Shown here piece by piece: positions 10,875 to 22,509 of a stretch of 64,000 nucleotides of DNA. How positions within the stretch are numbered: the stretch's first letter is position 1; every line of letters starts with the position of its first letter. The position numbers and the translations under genes were made by a program. The notes under the pieces were generated by a model. That model was not told the origin of the DNA, searched no databases, and worked only from the letters and a program-made list of their open reading frames with translations. Source of the DNA: Pantoea sp. AS-PWVM4 (GTDB lineage Bacteria; Pseudomonadota; Gammaproteobacteria; Enterobacterales; Enterobacteriaceae). Location of the stretch: NCBI RefSeq assembly GCF_000468095.1, contig NZ_ASZC01000014.1:124001-188000 (forward strand), given 5' to 3'.

Positions 10875-12599
10875 TTATGTCCTCTCCGTTTTGCTCAACC
10901 ACATCTCGTCCATACCGCCACCACGAATCTGCATCGGGTAAACGTGCTCGCTGCCATCAACCGTCACATCTACAAACACCAGTCGCCCTTTCGCCAGGGT
11001 TTCCAATGCCTGGGTCAGCTTCTCTTCCAACTCGGCCGGATGCTGAATCGCGATTCCAACGTGACCATAGGCTTCCGCCAGGCGTACGAAGTCCGGCAGG
11101 GACTCCATGTAAGATTGTGAATGGCGGCCAGAGTAGATCATGTCCTGCCACTGCTTCACCATGCCGAGGAAGCGGTTGTTGAGGTTCAGTACCAGCACCG
11201 GCAAATCATATTGCAGCGCGGTCGACAGTTCCTGAATGTTCATCTGGATACTGCCGTCACCGGTGACACAGATTACGGTTTCTTCCGGCAGCGCCATCTT
11301 CACACCCAACGCCGCAGGCAGGCCAAAGCCCATGGTGCCCAAACCACCGGAGTTGATCCAGCGACGGGGTTTGTCGAACTGATAATACAGCGCTGCGAAC
11401 ATCTGGTGCTGGCCCACGTCCGAGGTGACGTAAGCATCGCCTTTGGTCAAACGCCAGATGGTTTCGATCACTGCCTGCGGTTTGATTTTATCGCTGGTGC
11501 GATCAAATTCGAGGCATTTGCGACCACGCCAGCCATCAATGGTCTGCCACCAGTCGCGCAGGCTGTCGAGCTCCTGCTTCACCTCGGTCTGCGCCAGCAG
11601 TTCCAGCATCTGGGTCAGCGTCTGTTTCGCATCACCGACGATCGGAATGTCTGCGGCAACGGTCTTGGAAATCGAGGTTGGGTCAACGTCGATATGCATC
11701 ACCGTGGCATTCGGGCAATACTTCGCCAGATTGTTGGTGGTACGGTCATCAAAACGCACGCCGATACCGAAAATCAGGTCAGCGTTATGCATGGTCATGT
11801 TGGCTTCATAAGTACCGTGCATACCCAGCATACCCACGCACTGACGATGCGTTCCAGGGAAAGCACCCAGCCCCATCAGTGAGGTCGTCACCGGGATGTT
11901 GAGCTTTTCCGCCAGTTGCAGCAATTCGGCTTCGCAACCCGAGGTAATAGCACCGCCACCGACATACATCACTGGCTTATGGGCCGCCAGCAGGGTTTGC
12001 AGCGCGCGCTTAATCTGCCCCTTATGACCCTGAATAGTTGGGTTATAAGAACGCATGCTGACCGACTCTGGCCAGACATAAGGCAGCTTATTCGCCGGGT
12101 TCAGGATATCTTTCGGCAGGTCAATCACCACCGGGCCCGGGCGGCCACTTTTTGCCAGCCAGAACGCTTTTTTGATAACGGTTGGGATCTCTTCGGTGCT
12201 TTTGACCAGGAAGCTGTGCTTCACCACCGGGCGGGAAATCCCCACCATGTCGCACTCCTGGAAGGCGTCATAGCCGATCAGTGACGACGGCACCTGACCC
12301 GACAGAACCACCATCGGGATCGAGTCCATATAGGCAGTGGCGATGCCGGTAATGGCATTGGTGGCGCCAGGACCGGAAGTCACCAGCACGACACCCACTT
12401 CGCCGGTAGCACGCGCCAGGCCGTCAGCCATGTGCACCGCGCCTTGTTCGTGGCGAACTAATACGTGGTCGATACCGCCGACCGTTTGCAGAGCGTCGTA
12501 AATATCGAGCACCGCTCCGCCCGGATAACCGAATACCTGCTTAACGCCCTGATCGATTAACGAACGGACGACCATTTCGGCTCCTGACAACATCTCCAT
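10875..12599 (-). CDS. ilvI: Acetolactate synthase III catalytic subunit
   Basis: IlvI condenses pyruvate into acetolactate, or pyruvate with 2-oxobutyrate into acetohydroxybutyrate, the first common step of branched-chain amino-acid synthesis. The 574-residue product has the three thiamine-diphosphate-enzyme domains: an N-terminal pyrimidine-binding domain with the catalytic glutamate in [13 protein letters not shown], a central FAD-binding domain and a C-terminal pyrophosphate-binding domain with [15 protein letters not shown]. The open frame extends to 12683, but the ATG at 12599 has a GGAGG site about eight bases upstream and matches the E. coli N-terminus ([11 protein letters not shown]). 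Lrp control is known in E. coli; I did not identify its sites. Confidence 0.97.
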   Translation of the reverse strand: MEMLSGAEMVVRSLIDQGVKQVFGYPGGAVLDIYDALQTVGGIDHVLVRHEQGAVHMADGLARATGEVGVVLVTSGPGATNAITGIATAYMDSIPMVVLSGQVPSSLIGYDAFQECDMVGISRPVVKHSFLVKSTEEIPTVIKKAFWLAKSGRPGPVVIDLPKDILNPANKLPYVWPESVSMRSYNPTIQGHKGQIKRALQTLLAAHKPVMYVGGGAITSGCEAELLQLAEKLNIPVTTSLMGLGAFPGTHRQCVGMLGMHGTYEANMTMHNADLIFGIGVRFDDRTTNNLAKYCPNATVMHIDVDPTSISKTVAADIPIVGDAKQTLTQMLELLAQTEVKQELDSLRDWWQTIDGWRGRKCLEFDRTSDKIKPQAVIETIWRLTKGDAYVTSDVGQHQMFAALYYQFDKPRRWINSGGLGTMGFGLPAALGVKMALPEETVICVTGDGSIQMNIQELSTALQYDLPVLVLNLNNRFLGMVKQWQDMIYSGRHSQSYMESLPDFVRLAEAYGHVGIAIQHPAELEEKLTQALETLAKGRLVFVDVTVDGSEHVYPMQIRGGGMDEMWLSKTERT

Positions 12600-13273
12600 T
12601 TTCTGCCTCCAGGCTTGAGGGACGGAATCCACGGACGTTCGCTTTCCAGCCGCGTCAGTGACATCCTGCCCCGGATTCGCCAATTAAGATCAAAACCTTA
12701 TGTTTATGCTCAGAAGACGGAATTCATTTCCGCCTTCCAGGTACAGGGAATCTACTTGAGTTCATTCTTTTGAGAGTAGGTCGATTACCATAACCGCAGA
12801 AAACCCGGCAGGCAAACGCCCATCCCTCTCAGCCCCGCTTCTTTCCACCTCAAAGGCACTAAGGCGTGATAATTGCCCGCGAGGATTAAACTAATCCCAG
12901 CACAGAACAGCAGATGATAATGCTGGTTCGGTAATTATTTACAGCGAGTTATAAGAAATACACGATGCATATTTTGCAACATTCCAGCCCACAATCTTAC
13001 CCGGCAATTAATTCCTGGCGTGATTATCTTTAAAATCCTTATCTGACGTGAGATTCGTCTAAACAACCGCTGCGCCATTGTTTTACCACCAGGCAAATAA
13101 ACCCGATAAAACAAATTAAAATCAACAAGTTAAAATAAATATTCATTTTTAAAACATTTTTGCAAGTGATCAAAATCGCCAGCGACGCGTTAATATTTGT
13201 TTTTCCTCTGAACAAGCGAATAATCCCAGCAGATCCACCTTGAGTACCTTGAAAAATAACCTTTCACTTATGG
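12600..13273. other. AT-rich intergenic region between divergent ilvIH and leu operons; no leuO
   Basis: About 670 bases between the ilvI start and the leu promoter. In E. coli this gap holds leuO, a LysR-type gene of roughly 940 bases; no LysR-type reading frame is present here and the gap is too short for one. The sequence is AT-rich, especially 12940-13200, suiting promoter DNA bound by Lrp or H-NS, but no individual operator could be assigned with confidence. Confidence 0.6.
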
Positions 13274-13302
13274 TTGACATCAGCGGCCTTTCTCAGTATC
13301 AA
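13274..13302 (+). promoter_or_regulatory. Predicted leu operon promoter
   Basis: A perfect -35 TTGACA (13274-13279) is separated by 17 bases from TATCAA (13297-13302). It lies about 35 bases upstream of the leu leader peptide start, as expected for an attenuated operon. Confidence 0.75.
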
Positions 13303-13335
13303 TATGTGCAGCACTCAATTTACGAGGTTTGATCC

Positions 13336-13419
13336 ATGTCCCGTTCTTTCCGTCTACTTGGTCTACTACTAATCGCATCCCCATTGCGCGGTAGACTCGT
13401 GGGCGGAATCAACAACTGA
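13336..13419 (+). CDS. leuL: leu operon leader peptide
   Basis: This 27-residue reading frame (MSRSFRLLGLLLIASPLRGR, then LVGGINN) is the attenuation leader of the leucine operon. It parallels E. coli LeuL, sharing the R-x-GLLL core and the LRGR segment. The control region is CTA CTT GGT CTA CTA CTA: four of the five leucine codons are the rare CTA, so ribosome stalling should be sensitive to charged leucine tRNA. The intrinsic terminator follows about 25 bases after the stop. Confidence 0.93.
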   Translation: MSRSFRLLGLLLIASPLRGRLVGGINN

Positions 13420-13442
13420 TTCGAACCTGCAGAAAGTTTAAG

Positions 13443-13471
13443 AAAACCCGCGCCAATGCGCGGGTTTTTTT
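13443..13471 (+). terminator. leu operon attenuator
   Basis: CCCGCGC (13447-13453) pairs with GCGCGGG (13458-13464) around a four-base loop, followed by seven T residues, with flanking A/T pairs lengthening the stem. It lies between leuL and leuA and is the premature terminator of leucine attenuation. Confidence 0.92.
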
Positions 13472-13514
13472 ATGCTCGTAGCACCGGCGAAGTTAATGCA
13501 TAAGGAAGATTACG

Positions 13515-16171
<2,657 letters not shown>

Positions 16172-16175
16172 AAAA

Positions 16176-17582
16176 ATGAAAAGCTTATACCAGAAGTTAT
16201 TTGATGCACATGTCGTCCACGAAGCACCGAACGAAACCCCGTTACTGTACATCGATCGTCATTTGATCCATGAAGTCACGTCACCGCAGGCCTTTGATGG
16301 CCTGCGCGCTCACGGTCGCAAAGTCCGTCAGCCGTCGAAGACCTTCGCTACCATGGACCATAACGTCTCCACCCAGACCAAAGACATCAATGCGTCGGGC
16401 GAGATGGCACGTATTCAGATGCAGGAACTGATCAAGAACTGCGCTGAATTCGGTATCCAGTTGTATGACCTGAACCACCCATTCCAGGGCATCGTCCACG
16501 TCATCGGCCCGGAACAGGGTATGACCCTGCCGGGTATGACCATCGTCTGTGGTGATTCCCACACCGCTACTCACGGTGCTTTTGGTTCACTGGCGTTCGG
16601 TATCGGCACCTCTGAAGTGGAGCATGTGTTTGCCACCCAGACCCTGAAACAGGGCCGTGCCAAGACCATGAAGATTGAAGTGCTGGGTGAAGCCGCACCG
16701 GGCATCACCGCGAAAGATATCGTGCTGGCGATCATCGGTAAAACCGGCAGCGCCGGCGGTACCGGTCATGTGGTGGAGTTCTGTGGCCCGGCGATTGAAG
16801 CGCTGACCATGGAAGGCCGTATGACGTTGTGCAACATGGCAATTGAAATGGGTGCCAAAGCGGGCCTGGTCGCGCCGGATGACACCACCTTTAATTATCT
16901 GAAAGACAAACAATTCGCACCGAAGGGCGAGCAGTGGGAACAGGCTGTTGCCTACTGGCGCACCCTGAAATCCGACAGCGATGCGAAATTCGATACTGTG
17001 GTGACGCTGAACGCCGCCGATATCGCCCCGCAGGTGACCTGGGGCACCAACCCAGGCCAGGTGATGGCAGTTGACCAGGCAATCCCGAACCCGGCCTCAT
17101 TCGCCGATCCGGTTGAGCGCGCCTCTGCCGAAAAAGCGCTGGCCTACATGGATCTGCAACCGGGTATCAAACTGACCGACGTGGCGATCGATAAAGTGTT
17201 TATCGGTTCCTGCACCAACTCACGTATCGAAGACCTGCGTGCTGCCGCCGCGATCGCCAAAGGCCGCCATGTAGCGCCTGGTGTGGTTGCGATGGTGGTA
17301 CCGGGTTCTGGTCCGGTAAAAGCACAAGCGGAAGCGGAAGGTCTGGACAAGATTTTCCTCGAAGCCGGTTTTGAATGGCGTCTGCCTGGTTGCTCCATGT
17401 GTCTGGCGATGAACAATGACCGTCTGAATCCGGGTGAGCGCTGTGCTTCCACCAGTAACCGTAACTTTGAAGGTCGTCAGGGCCGTGGTGGACGTACCCA
17501 CCTGGTCAGCCCGGCGATGGCCGCTGCGGCGGCGGTGACGGGCCGTTTTGCCGATATTCGTGAACTGACTCAGGGAGCTTAA
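16176..17582 (+). CDS. leuC: 3-isopropylmalate dehydratase large subunit
   Basis: LeuC with LeuD isomerises 2-isopropylmalate to 3-isopropylmalate. It is an aconitase-family [4Fe-4S] subunit: cysteine ligands appear in GSCTNSR (about residue 347) and in [10 protein letters not shown] (about residues 407-410). The ATG at 16176 gives 468 residues starting [14 protein letters not shown], matching the family N-terminus; the longer frame from 16125 lies inside leuB and is spurious. It is three bases upstream of leuD. Confidence 0.97.
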   Translation: MKSLYQKLFDAHVVHEAPNETPLLYIDRHLIHEVTSPQAFDGLRAHGRKVRQPSKTFATMDHNVSTQTKDINASGEMARIQMQELIKNCAEFGIQLYDLNHPFQGIVHVIGPEQGMTLPGMTIVCGDSHTATHGAFGSLAFGIGTSEVEHVFATQTLKQGRAKTMKIEVLGEAAPGITAKDIVLAIIGKTGSAGGTGHVVEFCGPAIEALTMEGRMTLCNMAIEMGAKAGLVAPDDTTFNYLKDKQFAPKGEQWEQAVAYWRTLKSDSDAKFDTVVTLNAADIAPQVTWGTNPGQVMAVDQAIPNPASFADPVERASAEKALAYMDLQPGIKLTDVAIDKVFIGSCTNSRIEDLRAAAAIAKGRHVAPGVVAMVVPGSGPVKAQAEAEGLDKIFLEAGFEWRLPGCSMCLAMNNDRLNPGERCASTSNRNFEGRQGRGGRTHLVSPAMAAAAAVTGRFADIRELTQGA

Positions 17583-17585
17583 GCC

Positions 17586-18191
17586 ATGGCGAAGAAATTT
17601 ACTCAGCACAGCGGAATCGTAGCCCCGCTGGATGCCGCGAATGTTGATACCGATGCCATCATTCCTAAGCAGTTCCTGCAAAAGGTAACTCGCACCGGCT
17701 TTGGTGCGCACCTGTTCCACGACTGGCGTTTTGATGATGATGCAGGCACCGTACCGACCGCCAGCTTCGTGCTGAACAAGCCGGAATACAAAGGCACCAG
17801 CATTTTGCTGGCGCGTGAAAACTTTGGCTGTGGCTCCTCGCGTGAGCACGCACCCTGGGCACTGACCGATTTCGGTTTCCAGGTGGTGATTGCACCCAGC
17901 TTTGCGGATATCTTCTACGGTAACAGCTTCAACAACCAGTTGCTGCCGGTGAAGTTAAGCGATGAAGAAGTTGATGAGATGTTTAAGCTGGTCGCAAGCC
18001 ATCCAGGCATCAGCTTTATCGTGGATCTGGAAGCCCAGACCGTGACTGCTGGCGACAAAACCTATAGCTTCGAGATCGACAGCTTCCGTCGCCACTGCAT
18101 GATTAACGGGCTCGACAGCATTGGCCTGACGCTGCAACACGAAGCGTCCATCGCCGACTACGAGACGAATCAGCCCGCGTTTTTACGTTAA
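17586..18191 (+). CDS. leuD: 3-isopropylmalate dehydratase small subunit
   Basis: LeuD forms the swivelling domain that completes the isopropylmalate isomerase active site with LeuC. The 201-residue product matches E. coli length and carries the hallmark [13 protein letters not shown] motif near residue 80. It is the last gene of the leu operon; a twelve-base-pair hairpin at 18206-18233 follows its stop. Confidence 0.98.
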   Translation: MAKKFTQHSGIVAPLDAANVDTDAIIPKQFLQKVTRTGFGAHLFHDWRFDDDAGTVPTASFVLNKPEYKGTSILLARENFGCGSSREHAPWALTDFGFQVVIAPSFADIFYGNSFNNQLLPVKLSDEEVDEMFKLVASHPGISFIVDLEAQTVTAGDKTYSFEIDSFRRHCMINGLDSIGLTLQHEASIADYETNQPAFLR

Positions 18192-18205
18192 AATAGCGCG
18201 ATTAA

Positions 18206-18233
18206 TCGTGCCGCTACAGCCGTAGCGGCACGA
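18206..18233. terminator. Long perfect hairpin between convergent leuD and setA
   Basis: TCGTGCCGCTAC (18206-18217) and its complement (18222-18233) form a twelve-base-pair stem with an AGCC loop between convergent genes, so it probably terminates from both sides, although only TTTATT follows on the plus strand. Its right arm continues as a diverged copy of the GTAGCGGCGCGATTTATCGC repeat arm seen elsewhere in the window. Confidence 0.65.
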
Positions 18234-18247
18234 TTTATTGCGCGCAG

Positions 18248-19426
18248 TTACACATCCCGCACCCGTGAAGTCAGCCCCAACGCCAGCACTGCTAACCCTA
18301 GCGCCAGCCAGTACACCGACTCATGGCCGAACTGTTCACTCAGCGCCCCCTGAATCAAACCCGCCACAATCATTCCGGTAGAGATCGAGGTGGTAAACAT
18401 AGTGGTAGCCGCGCCAGCACGTCCCGGCATCAGGTCCTGGAACCACAACATACCGATTCCGGCAACAATCCCGATAAACGCAGCATTGAACAGCTGCAAC
18501 ACCATCAGCGCGGTACGTGACTGGAACAGACCCAGCCCGAGATAAAACACCATTGCGGCCACCAGCGCCACCTGCACCAGCCGACGTTTACCGAAGCGAC
18601 GCGCATAATGCCCGGCCAGCAACATAATCGGGATCTCCAGCCCGGCCGCCGTTCCCATCAACAGGCCAGCCAGCTTTTCCGGCAAACCGAGCGTGGAGCT
18701 GATATAGAGCGGCATATCAATGATATACATCACGTTGCAGGTCCACATTATCACCGAGGCGATAAACAGCAGACGCACCTGGCTGTCTTTCCACGGACTC
18801 AGTTGTGTCAACACCTGCTCGGGAGACACGATCACACGCGGCACCGACGGCAGGGTGCGCCAGATCAGCAGCAGGCTTAACAAAAAGATCACCGCCGCCA
18901 CGCAAAACAGCGTCACAAAGCCATAGTTCAATGCCAGCGCGAACGATAACGGCGGGCCGATCACCCACGCCAGCGACAACTGCGCACGCATGACCGAACT
19001 GAACATCACCACTTCGCGGGCGGAACGGTCAGCATACTCACGCGCCAACGCAAAAATTTGCGGCACTGCCACGCTGGCCAATGCCGACAGCAGCACGCCC
19101 AACGTAATCAACGTCAGATAATGACGGGTAAAGGCAAACAACAGCGAATTACACACCGCCATCAGGCAACAAAACATAATCAGGTGGCGGCGATCGCCGT
19201 GGTTGTCGGAACGTTTCGCCACCAGCAGGCTGATGACAATCCCGGCAATCGCGTTGACGGTAAAGAACAACCCAACCCAGAACGGCCTGACCTGCACTTC
19301 ACGCGTCAGGAACAGGCTCAGCGTCGGTGCCTGCAAAGCACCGGCCACGCCAACCATAAAGGAGACGGCCATAAAAGCCAGATAAACCGGGTTGAGGAAC
19401 GGCTTACGCGTTAACAGCGATTTCAT
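18248..19426 (-). CDS. setA: Sugar efflux transporter of the SetA family
   Basis: SetA is a major-facilitator inner-membrane pump that exports sugars such as lactose and glucose analogues; beside SgrS it belongs to the sugar-phosphate stress response. Starting at the ATG at 19426 the product has 392 residues, the E. coli length, with about twelve hydrophobic segments and conserved runs such as FMVGVAGALQAPTLSLFL and AGIGMLWFQDLMPGRAGAATT. The frame stays open upstream to 19612, but that extension reads through the SgrS RNA and its terminator and is not coding. An AAGGGA ribosome site precedes 19426. Confidence 0.93.
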   Translation of the reverse strand: MKSLLTRKPFLNPVYLAFMAVSFMVGVAGALQAPTLSLFLTREVQVRPFWVGLFFTVNAIAGIVISLLVAKRSDNHGDRRHLIMFCCLMAVCNSLLFAFTRHYLTLITLGVLLSALASVAVPQIFALAREYADRSAREVVMFSSVMRAQLSLAWVIGPPLSFALALNYGFVTLFCVAAVIFLLSLLLIWRTLPSVPRVIVSPEQVLTQLSPWKDSQVRLLFIASVIMWTCNVMYIIDMPLYISSTLGLPEKLAGLLMGTAAGLEIPIMLLAGHYARRFGKRRLVQVALVAAMVFYLGLGLFQSRTALMVLQLFNAAFIGIVAGIGMLWFQDLMPGRAGAATTMFTTSISTGMIVAGLIQGALSEQFGHESVYWLALGLAVLALGLTSRVRDV

Positions 19427-19490
19427 GCAGAAATCCCTTTGCGGATTCAATCGGGGAAAAAAATGAGGGTAGAAGATTCCACAGCAAGAC

Positions 19491-19521
19491 GAAAAAAGCC
19501 AGCAGAGAACACACTGCTGGC
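19491..19521 (-). terminator. SgrS intrinsic terminator
   Basis: An eight-base-pair stem (19498-19505 with 19514-19521) and eight-base loop is followed on the minus strand by six T residues. It forms the 3' end of SgrS, and the U tail is expected to be the Hfq-binding site. Confidence 0.9.
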
Positions 19522-19625
19522 GGTGAAATTGCACCCTACTCAGAAAAGGTTCTACGTCGGCAGAACCGCTGGCAGAGCGCCATTCATGACTGAATGCCTC
19601 CCGCTCTTCCATTGGGGTCTACTAT
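19491..19625 (-). ncRNA. sgrS: SgrS small RNA (compact, no recognisable sgrT)
   Basis: SgrS is an Hfq-dependent RNA made during glucose-phosphate stress that blocks translation of ptsG and other sugar-transport mRNAs. It is placed by synteny (between setA and divergent sgrR) and by its 3' end. On the minus strand the seed CTGAGTAGGGTGC is followed by AATTTCACC, then the terminator GCCAGCAG/CTGCTGGC and six T residues, closely paralleling E. coli. A -10-like TATATT (19632-19637) implies a start near 19625 and a length near 135 bases, against 227 in E. coli. No reading frame resembling the 43-residue SgrT was seen. The exact 5' end is inferred. Confidence 0.88.
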
Positions 19626-19680
19626 GCCTCTAATATAGGGCAAGAAAAACTGAGCGATTACGCGGCGGAGTTCCCCTTTT

Positions 19681-21342
19681 ATGTCCTCTTCACGTCTACA
19701 ACAGCAATTTATCCGCCTGTGGCAAAGCTGCCAGGGCCAGGATCAGGAAACCACCCTGAGCGAACTGGCGGAATTGCTGCACTGCTCGCGACGTCATATG
19801 CGCAACCTGTTGAATGCCATGCAGGATGCGGGTTGGTTAATCTGGCAGGCGGAAGCCGGACGGGGTAAACGTTCAACGCTGAGTTTTTGTTATACCGGGC
19901 TGGCATTGCAGCAGCAGCGCGCCGAAGATTTGCTGGAGCAGGATCGCATCGAACAACTGGTGCAATTGGTAGGCGACAAAAATCAGGTACGCCAAATGAT
20001 TGCTTCTCACCTCGGCCGTAGCTTCCGCCAGGGTAAGCATATTCTGCGCGTCCTGTATTATCGCCCGCTTCCCAACCTGCTACCCGGTTCCCCGTTGCGT
20101 CGCTCCGAAACCCATTTAGCGCGGCAAATCTTCAGTGGTCTGACACGGATAAATGAGGAAAAGGGGGAAATTGAACCCGATATTGCCCATCACTGGCAAC
20201 AAACATCGCTGCTGCACTGGCGCTTTTTCCTGCGACCCGCGATTCGTTTTCATCACGGTCGTGAACTGGAGATGGAGGATGTCATCAGCTCGTTGGATCG
20301 TCTGCGTACCCAACCGCTGTTCTCCCATATCACCAAACTTCACTCCCCTGCCCCCTGGACGCTGGATATTCAACTGACTCAACCCGATAACTGGCTACCG
20401 TGGTTGCTTGGCAGCGTCAGCGCGATGATCTTGCCGCGCGAGTGGCAAACGGTACGCGATTTCGCCCGTCAGCCGATTGGCACAGGCCCCTACAGCGTGG
20501 TGCGCAACCAGCAAAGCCAACTTAAAATTGCCGCTTTTGATGACTACTTCGGCTACCGCGCGTTGATTGATGATGTCTCAATCTGGGTATTGCCGGAAAT
20601 CAGCGACGAACTGGTGTATGCCGGAGTGAAGTTGCAGGGCGAAACCGCGGATGAAAAATCGGAGGAGAGCCGCCTGGAAGAGGGTTGCTATTTTCTACTG
20701 TATGACCAACGTTCAGAGCAGGGACGCGATGCCCATTTCCGCCGCTGGGTCAGCTATCTGTTTAACCCTATCGCCCTGCTGAACAACGCCGGGGTAGGTT
20801 ATCAACGCTACTGGTTCCCGGCCTATGGCTTGATTCCTCGCTGGCACCACCGCCGCGACTTAACCCCAGTCAACAAACCACAGCATCTCACCCAACTGAC
20901 CATCAGCTGGTACAGCCATCATGTTGAGCATGAAGGGATCGCCAATTCGCTGCGGCCACTGCTGGCGCAGCAGGGCGTAGAGTTAATCACCCGTGAACTG
21001 AGTTACGAAGCATGGTTTAACGGTGAAGGCGAAAGCGATATCTGGCTCGGCAGTGTCAACTTCACCCTGCCGCTGGATTACTCGCTGTTCGCCCAATTGT
21101 ATGAGCTGCCGCTGATGCAGCAATGCATCCCGATAGACTGGCAAAGCGCGGCTGAACGCTGGCGCGAAAAAACGCTACCGCTGGCGGAATGGAGCAAGCA
21201 ACTGGTGGACAGTGACTACCTGCATCCGCTGTTTCATCACTGGTTGCTGCTGGAAGGCCAGCGCAGTATGCGTGGTGTGCGCATGAATACTCTTGGCTGG
21301 TTTGACTTTAAATCCGCCTGGTTTGCCCCGCCGGAGCTGTGA
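19681..21342 (+). CDS. sgrR: Transcriptional activator of SgrS
   Basis: SgrR senses sugar-phosphate stress and activates divergent sgrS while repressing its own gene. The 553-residue protein has an N-terminal winged-helix DNA-binding domain (about 1-110, including [22 protein letters not shown]) and a C-terminal solute-binding-protein-like domain of the SBP_bac_5 type (from about 160). The sequence follows E. coli SgrR throughout, ending [19 protein letters not shown]. It is divergent from sgrS by about 55 bases and lies upstream of the thiB riboswitch. Confidence 0.96.
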   Translation: MSSSRLQQQFIRLWQSCQGQDQETTLSELAELLHCSRRHMRNLLNAMQDAGWLIWQAEAGRGKRSTLSFCYTGLALQQQRAEDLLEQDRIEQLVQLVGDKNQVRQMIASHLGRSFRQGKHILRVLYYRPLPNLLPGSPLRRSETHLARQIFSGLTRINEEKGEIEPDIAHHWQQTSLLHWRFFLRPAIRFHHGRELEMEDVISSLDRLRTQPLFSHITKLHSPAPWTLDIQLTQPDNWLPWLLGSVSAMILPREWQTVRDFARQPIGTGPYSVVRNQQSQLKIAAFDDYFGYRALIDDVSIWVLPEISDELVYAGVKLQGETADEKSEESRLEEGCYFLLYDQRSEQGRDAHFRRWVSYLFNPIALLNNAGVGYQRYWFPAYGLIPRWHHRRDLTPVNKPQHLTQLTISWYSHHVEHEGIANSLRPLLAQQGVELITRELSYEAWFNGEGESDIWLGSVNFTLPLDYSLFAQLYELPLMQQCIPIDWQSAAERWREKTLPLAEWSKQLVDSDYLHPLFHHWLLLEGQRSMRGVRMNTLGWFDFKSAWFAPPEL

Positions 21343-21382
21343 ACCTTTCGCCCTGAGCCGGAAATGACTAGAATGAGCCGTT

Positions 21383-21470
21383 CTCAACGGGGTGCCCTGC
21401 ATTACAGGGGCTGAGAGAGACCCGTCGAACCTGATCCGGTTAATACCGGCGTAGGGATTTGAGATGCCTC
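21383..21470 (+). promoter_or_regulatory. TPP riboswitch (THI element)
   Basis: The segment contains the conserved thiamine-pyrophosphate aptamer blocks in order: ACGGGGTGCCC, GCTGAGAGAGACCCGT, then GAACCTGATCCGGTTAATAC and CGTAGGGA. It lies just upstream of thiB. TPP binding should repress thiBPQ, as known for this operon in enterobacteria. The region after it holds CTCC and GGAG around the thiB ribosome site (21505-21516), consistent with translational control, though that switch is inferred. Confidence 0.96.
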
Positions 21471-21522
21471 GCTGCTCAGATCCTTTGCGACTCAACCTTA
21501 TCTTCTCCTCAAGGAGCGCAAA

Positions 21523-22509
21523 GTGTTTAAAAAAGTTCTGCCCGTGCTGCTGCTGATTTCTGCCCCGGCGCTGGCTGCCAAACCGGTACTGACCGTCTAC
21601 ACCTACGATTCATTCTCTGCCGATTGGGGACCCGGTCCGGCAGTAAAAAAAGCCTTTGAAGCCCAGTGCGGCTGTGAGCTGAAATATGTCGCGCTGGAAG
21701 ATGGCGTGTCGCTGCTCAATCGTGTCCGTATGGAAGGCAAAAACAGCAAAGCGGATATCGTGCTGGGCCTCGATAACAATCTGGTGCAGGCGGCAGAAAA
21801 AACCGGCCTGTTTGCCAAAAGCCAGGTGGATACCGGCGCACTCCAACTGCCAGATGGCTGGCACAACGACACCTTTATCCCGTTCGACTATGGCTACTTC
21901 GCCTTTGTCTATGACAAAAACAAACTGAAGAACCCGCCCAAAAGCCTGAAAGAGTTGGTAGAAAGTCCTGAAAAATGGCGCGTGATCTATGAAGATCCAC
22001 GTACCAGCACACCGGGCCTCGGTCTGCTGCTGTGGATGCAAAAGGTGTATGGCGACAAGGCCCCAGATGCCTGGCAAAAACTGGCGCAAAAAACCGTCAC
22101 CGTCACCAAAGGCTGGAGCGAAGCCTATGGCCTGTTCCTGAAAGGCGAAGGCGACCTGGTGCTGAGTTACACCACCTCCCCGGCTTATCACATCATTGAA
22201 GAGAAGAAAGAAAACTACGCGGCAGCGCCGTTCAGCGAAGGCCACTACATGCAGGTTGAAGTGGCAGCGCAGCTCGCCAGCAGCAAACAACCAAAACTGG
22301 CGCAGCAATTTATGCAGTTTATGGTATCCCCGGCCTTCCAGCAGACCATCCCGACCGGCAACTGGATGTATCCGGTGATTAAAAGCGAGTTGCCTGCCGG
22401 TTATCAGACGCTAAACGTACCGCAAACGGCGCTGCAATATAGCCCGACTGAGGTTGCCGACCATAGCAAAGACTGGATAAGTGCATGGCAACGCGCCGTC
22501 AGCCGTTAA
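21523..22509 (+). CDS. thiB: Thiamine/TPP-binding periplasmic protein
   Basis: ThiB (TbpA) captures thiamine, thiamine phosphate and TPP in the periplasm and delivers them to the ThiPQ importer. The start is a GTG at 21523 with AAGGAG about seven bases upstream. The 328-residue product opens with a signal peptide (FKKVLPVLLLISAPALAA, cleavage likely after about residue 18), then a type 2 solute-binding protein with TVYTYDSFSADWGPGPAVKK and conserved ligand-pocket segments such as YGYFAFVYD and KGWSEAYGLFLKGEGDLVLS. It is the first gene of the riboswitch-controlled operon and overlaps thiP by 25 bases. Confidence 0.97.
   Translation: MFKKVLPVLLLISAPALAAKPVLTVYTYDSFSADWGPGPAVKKAFEAQCGCELKYVALEDGVSLLNRVRMEGKNSKADIVLGLDNNLVQAAEKTGLFAKSQVDTGALQLPDGWHNDTFIPFDYGYFAFVYDKNKLKNPPKSLKELVESPEKWRVIYEDPRTSTPGLGLLLWMQKVYGDKAPDAWQKLAQKTVTVTKGWSEAYGLFLKGEGDLVLSYTTSPAYHIIEEKKENYAAAPFSEGHYMQVEVAAQLASSKQPKLAQQFMQFMVSPAFQQTIPTGNWMYPVIKSELPAGYQTLNVPQTALQYSPTEVADHSKDWISAWQRAVSR

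Noticed and set aside
12600..12683. Longer IlvI start at 12683
   Set aside because: The extra 28 residues ([14 protein letters not shown]...) do not resemble acetolactate synthase, whereas the ATG at 12599 has a strong ribosome site and gives the conserved N-terminus.
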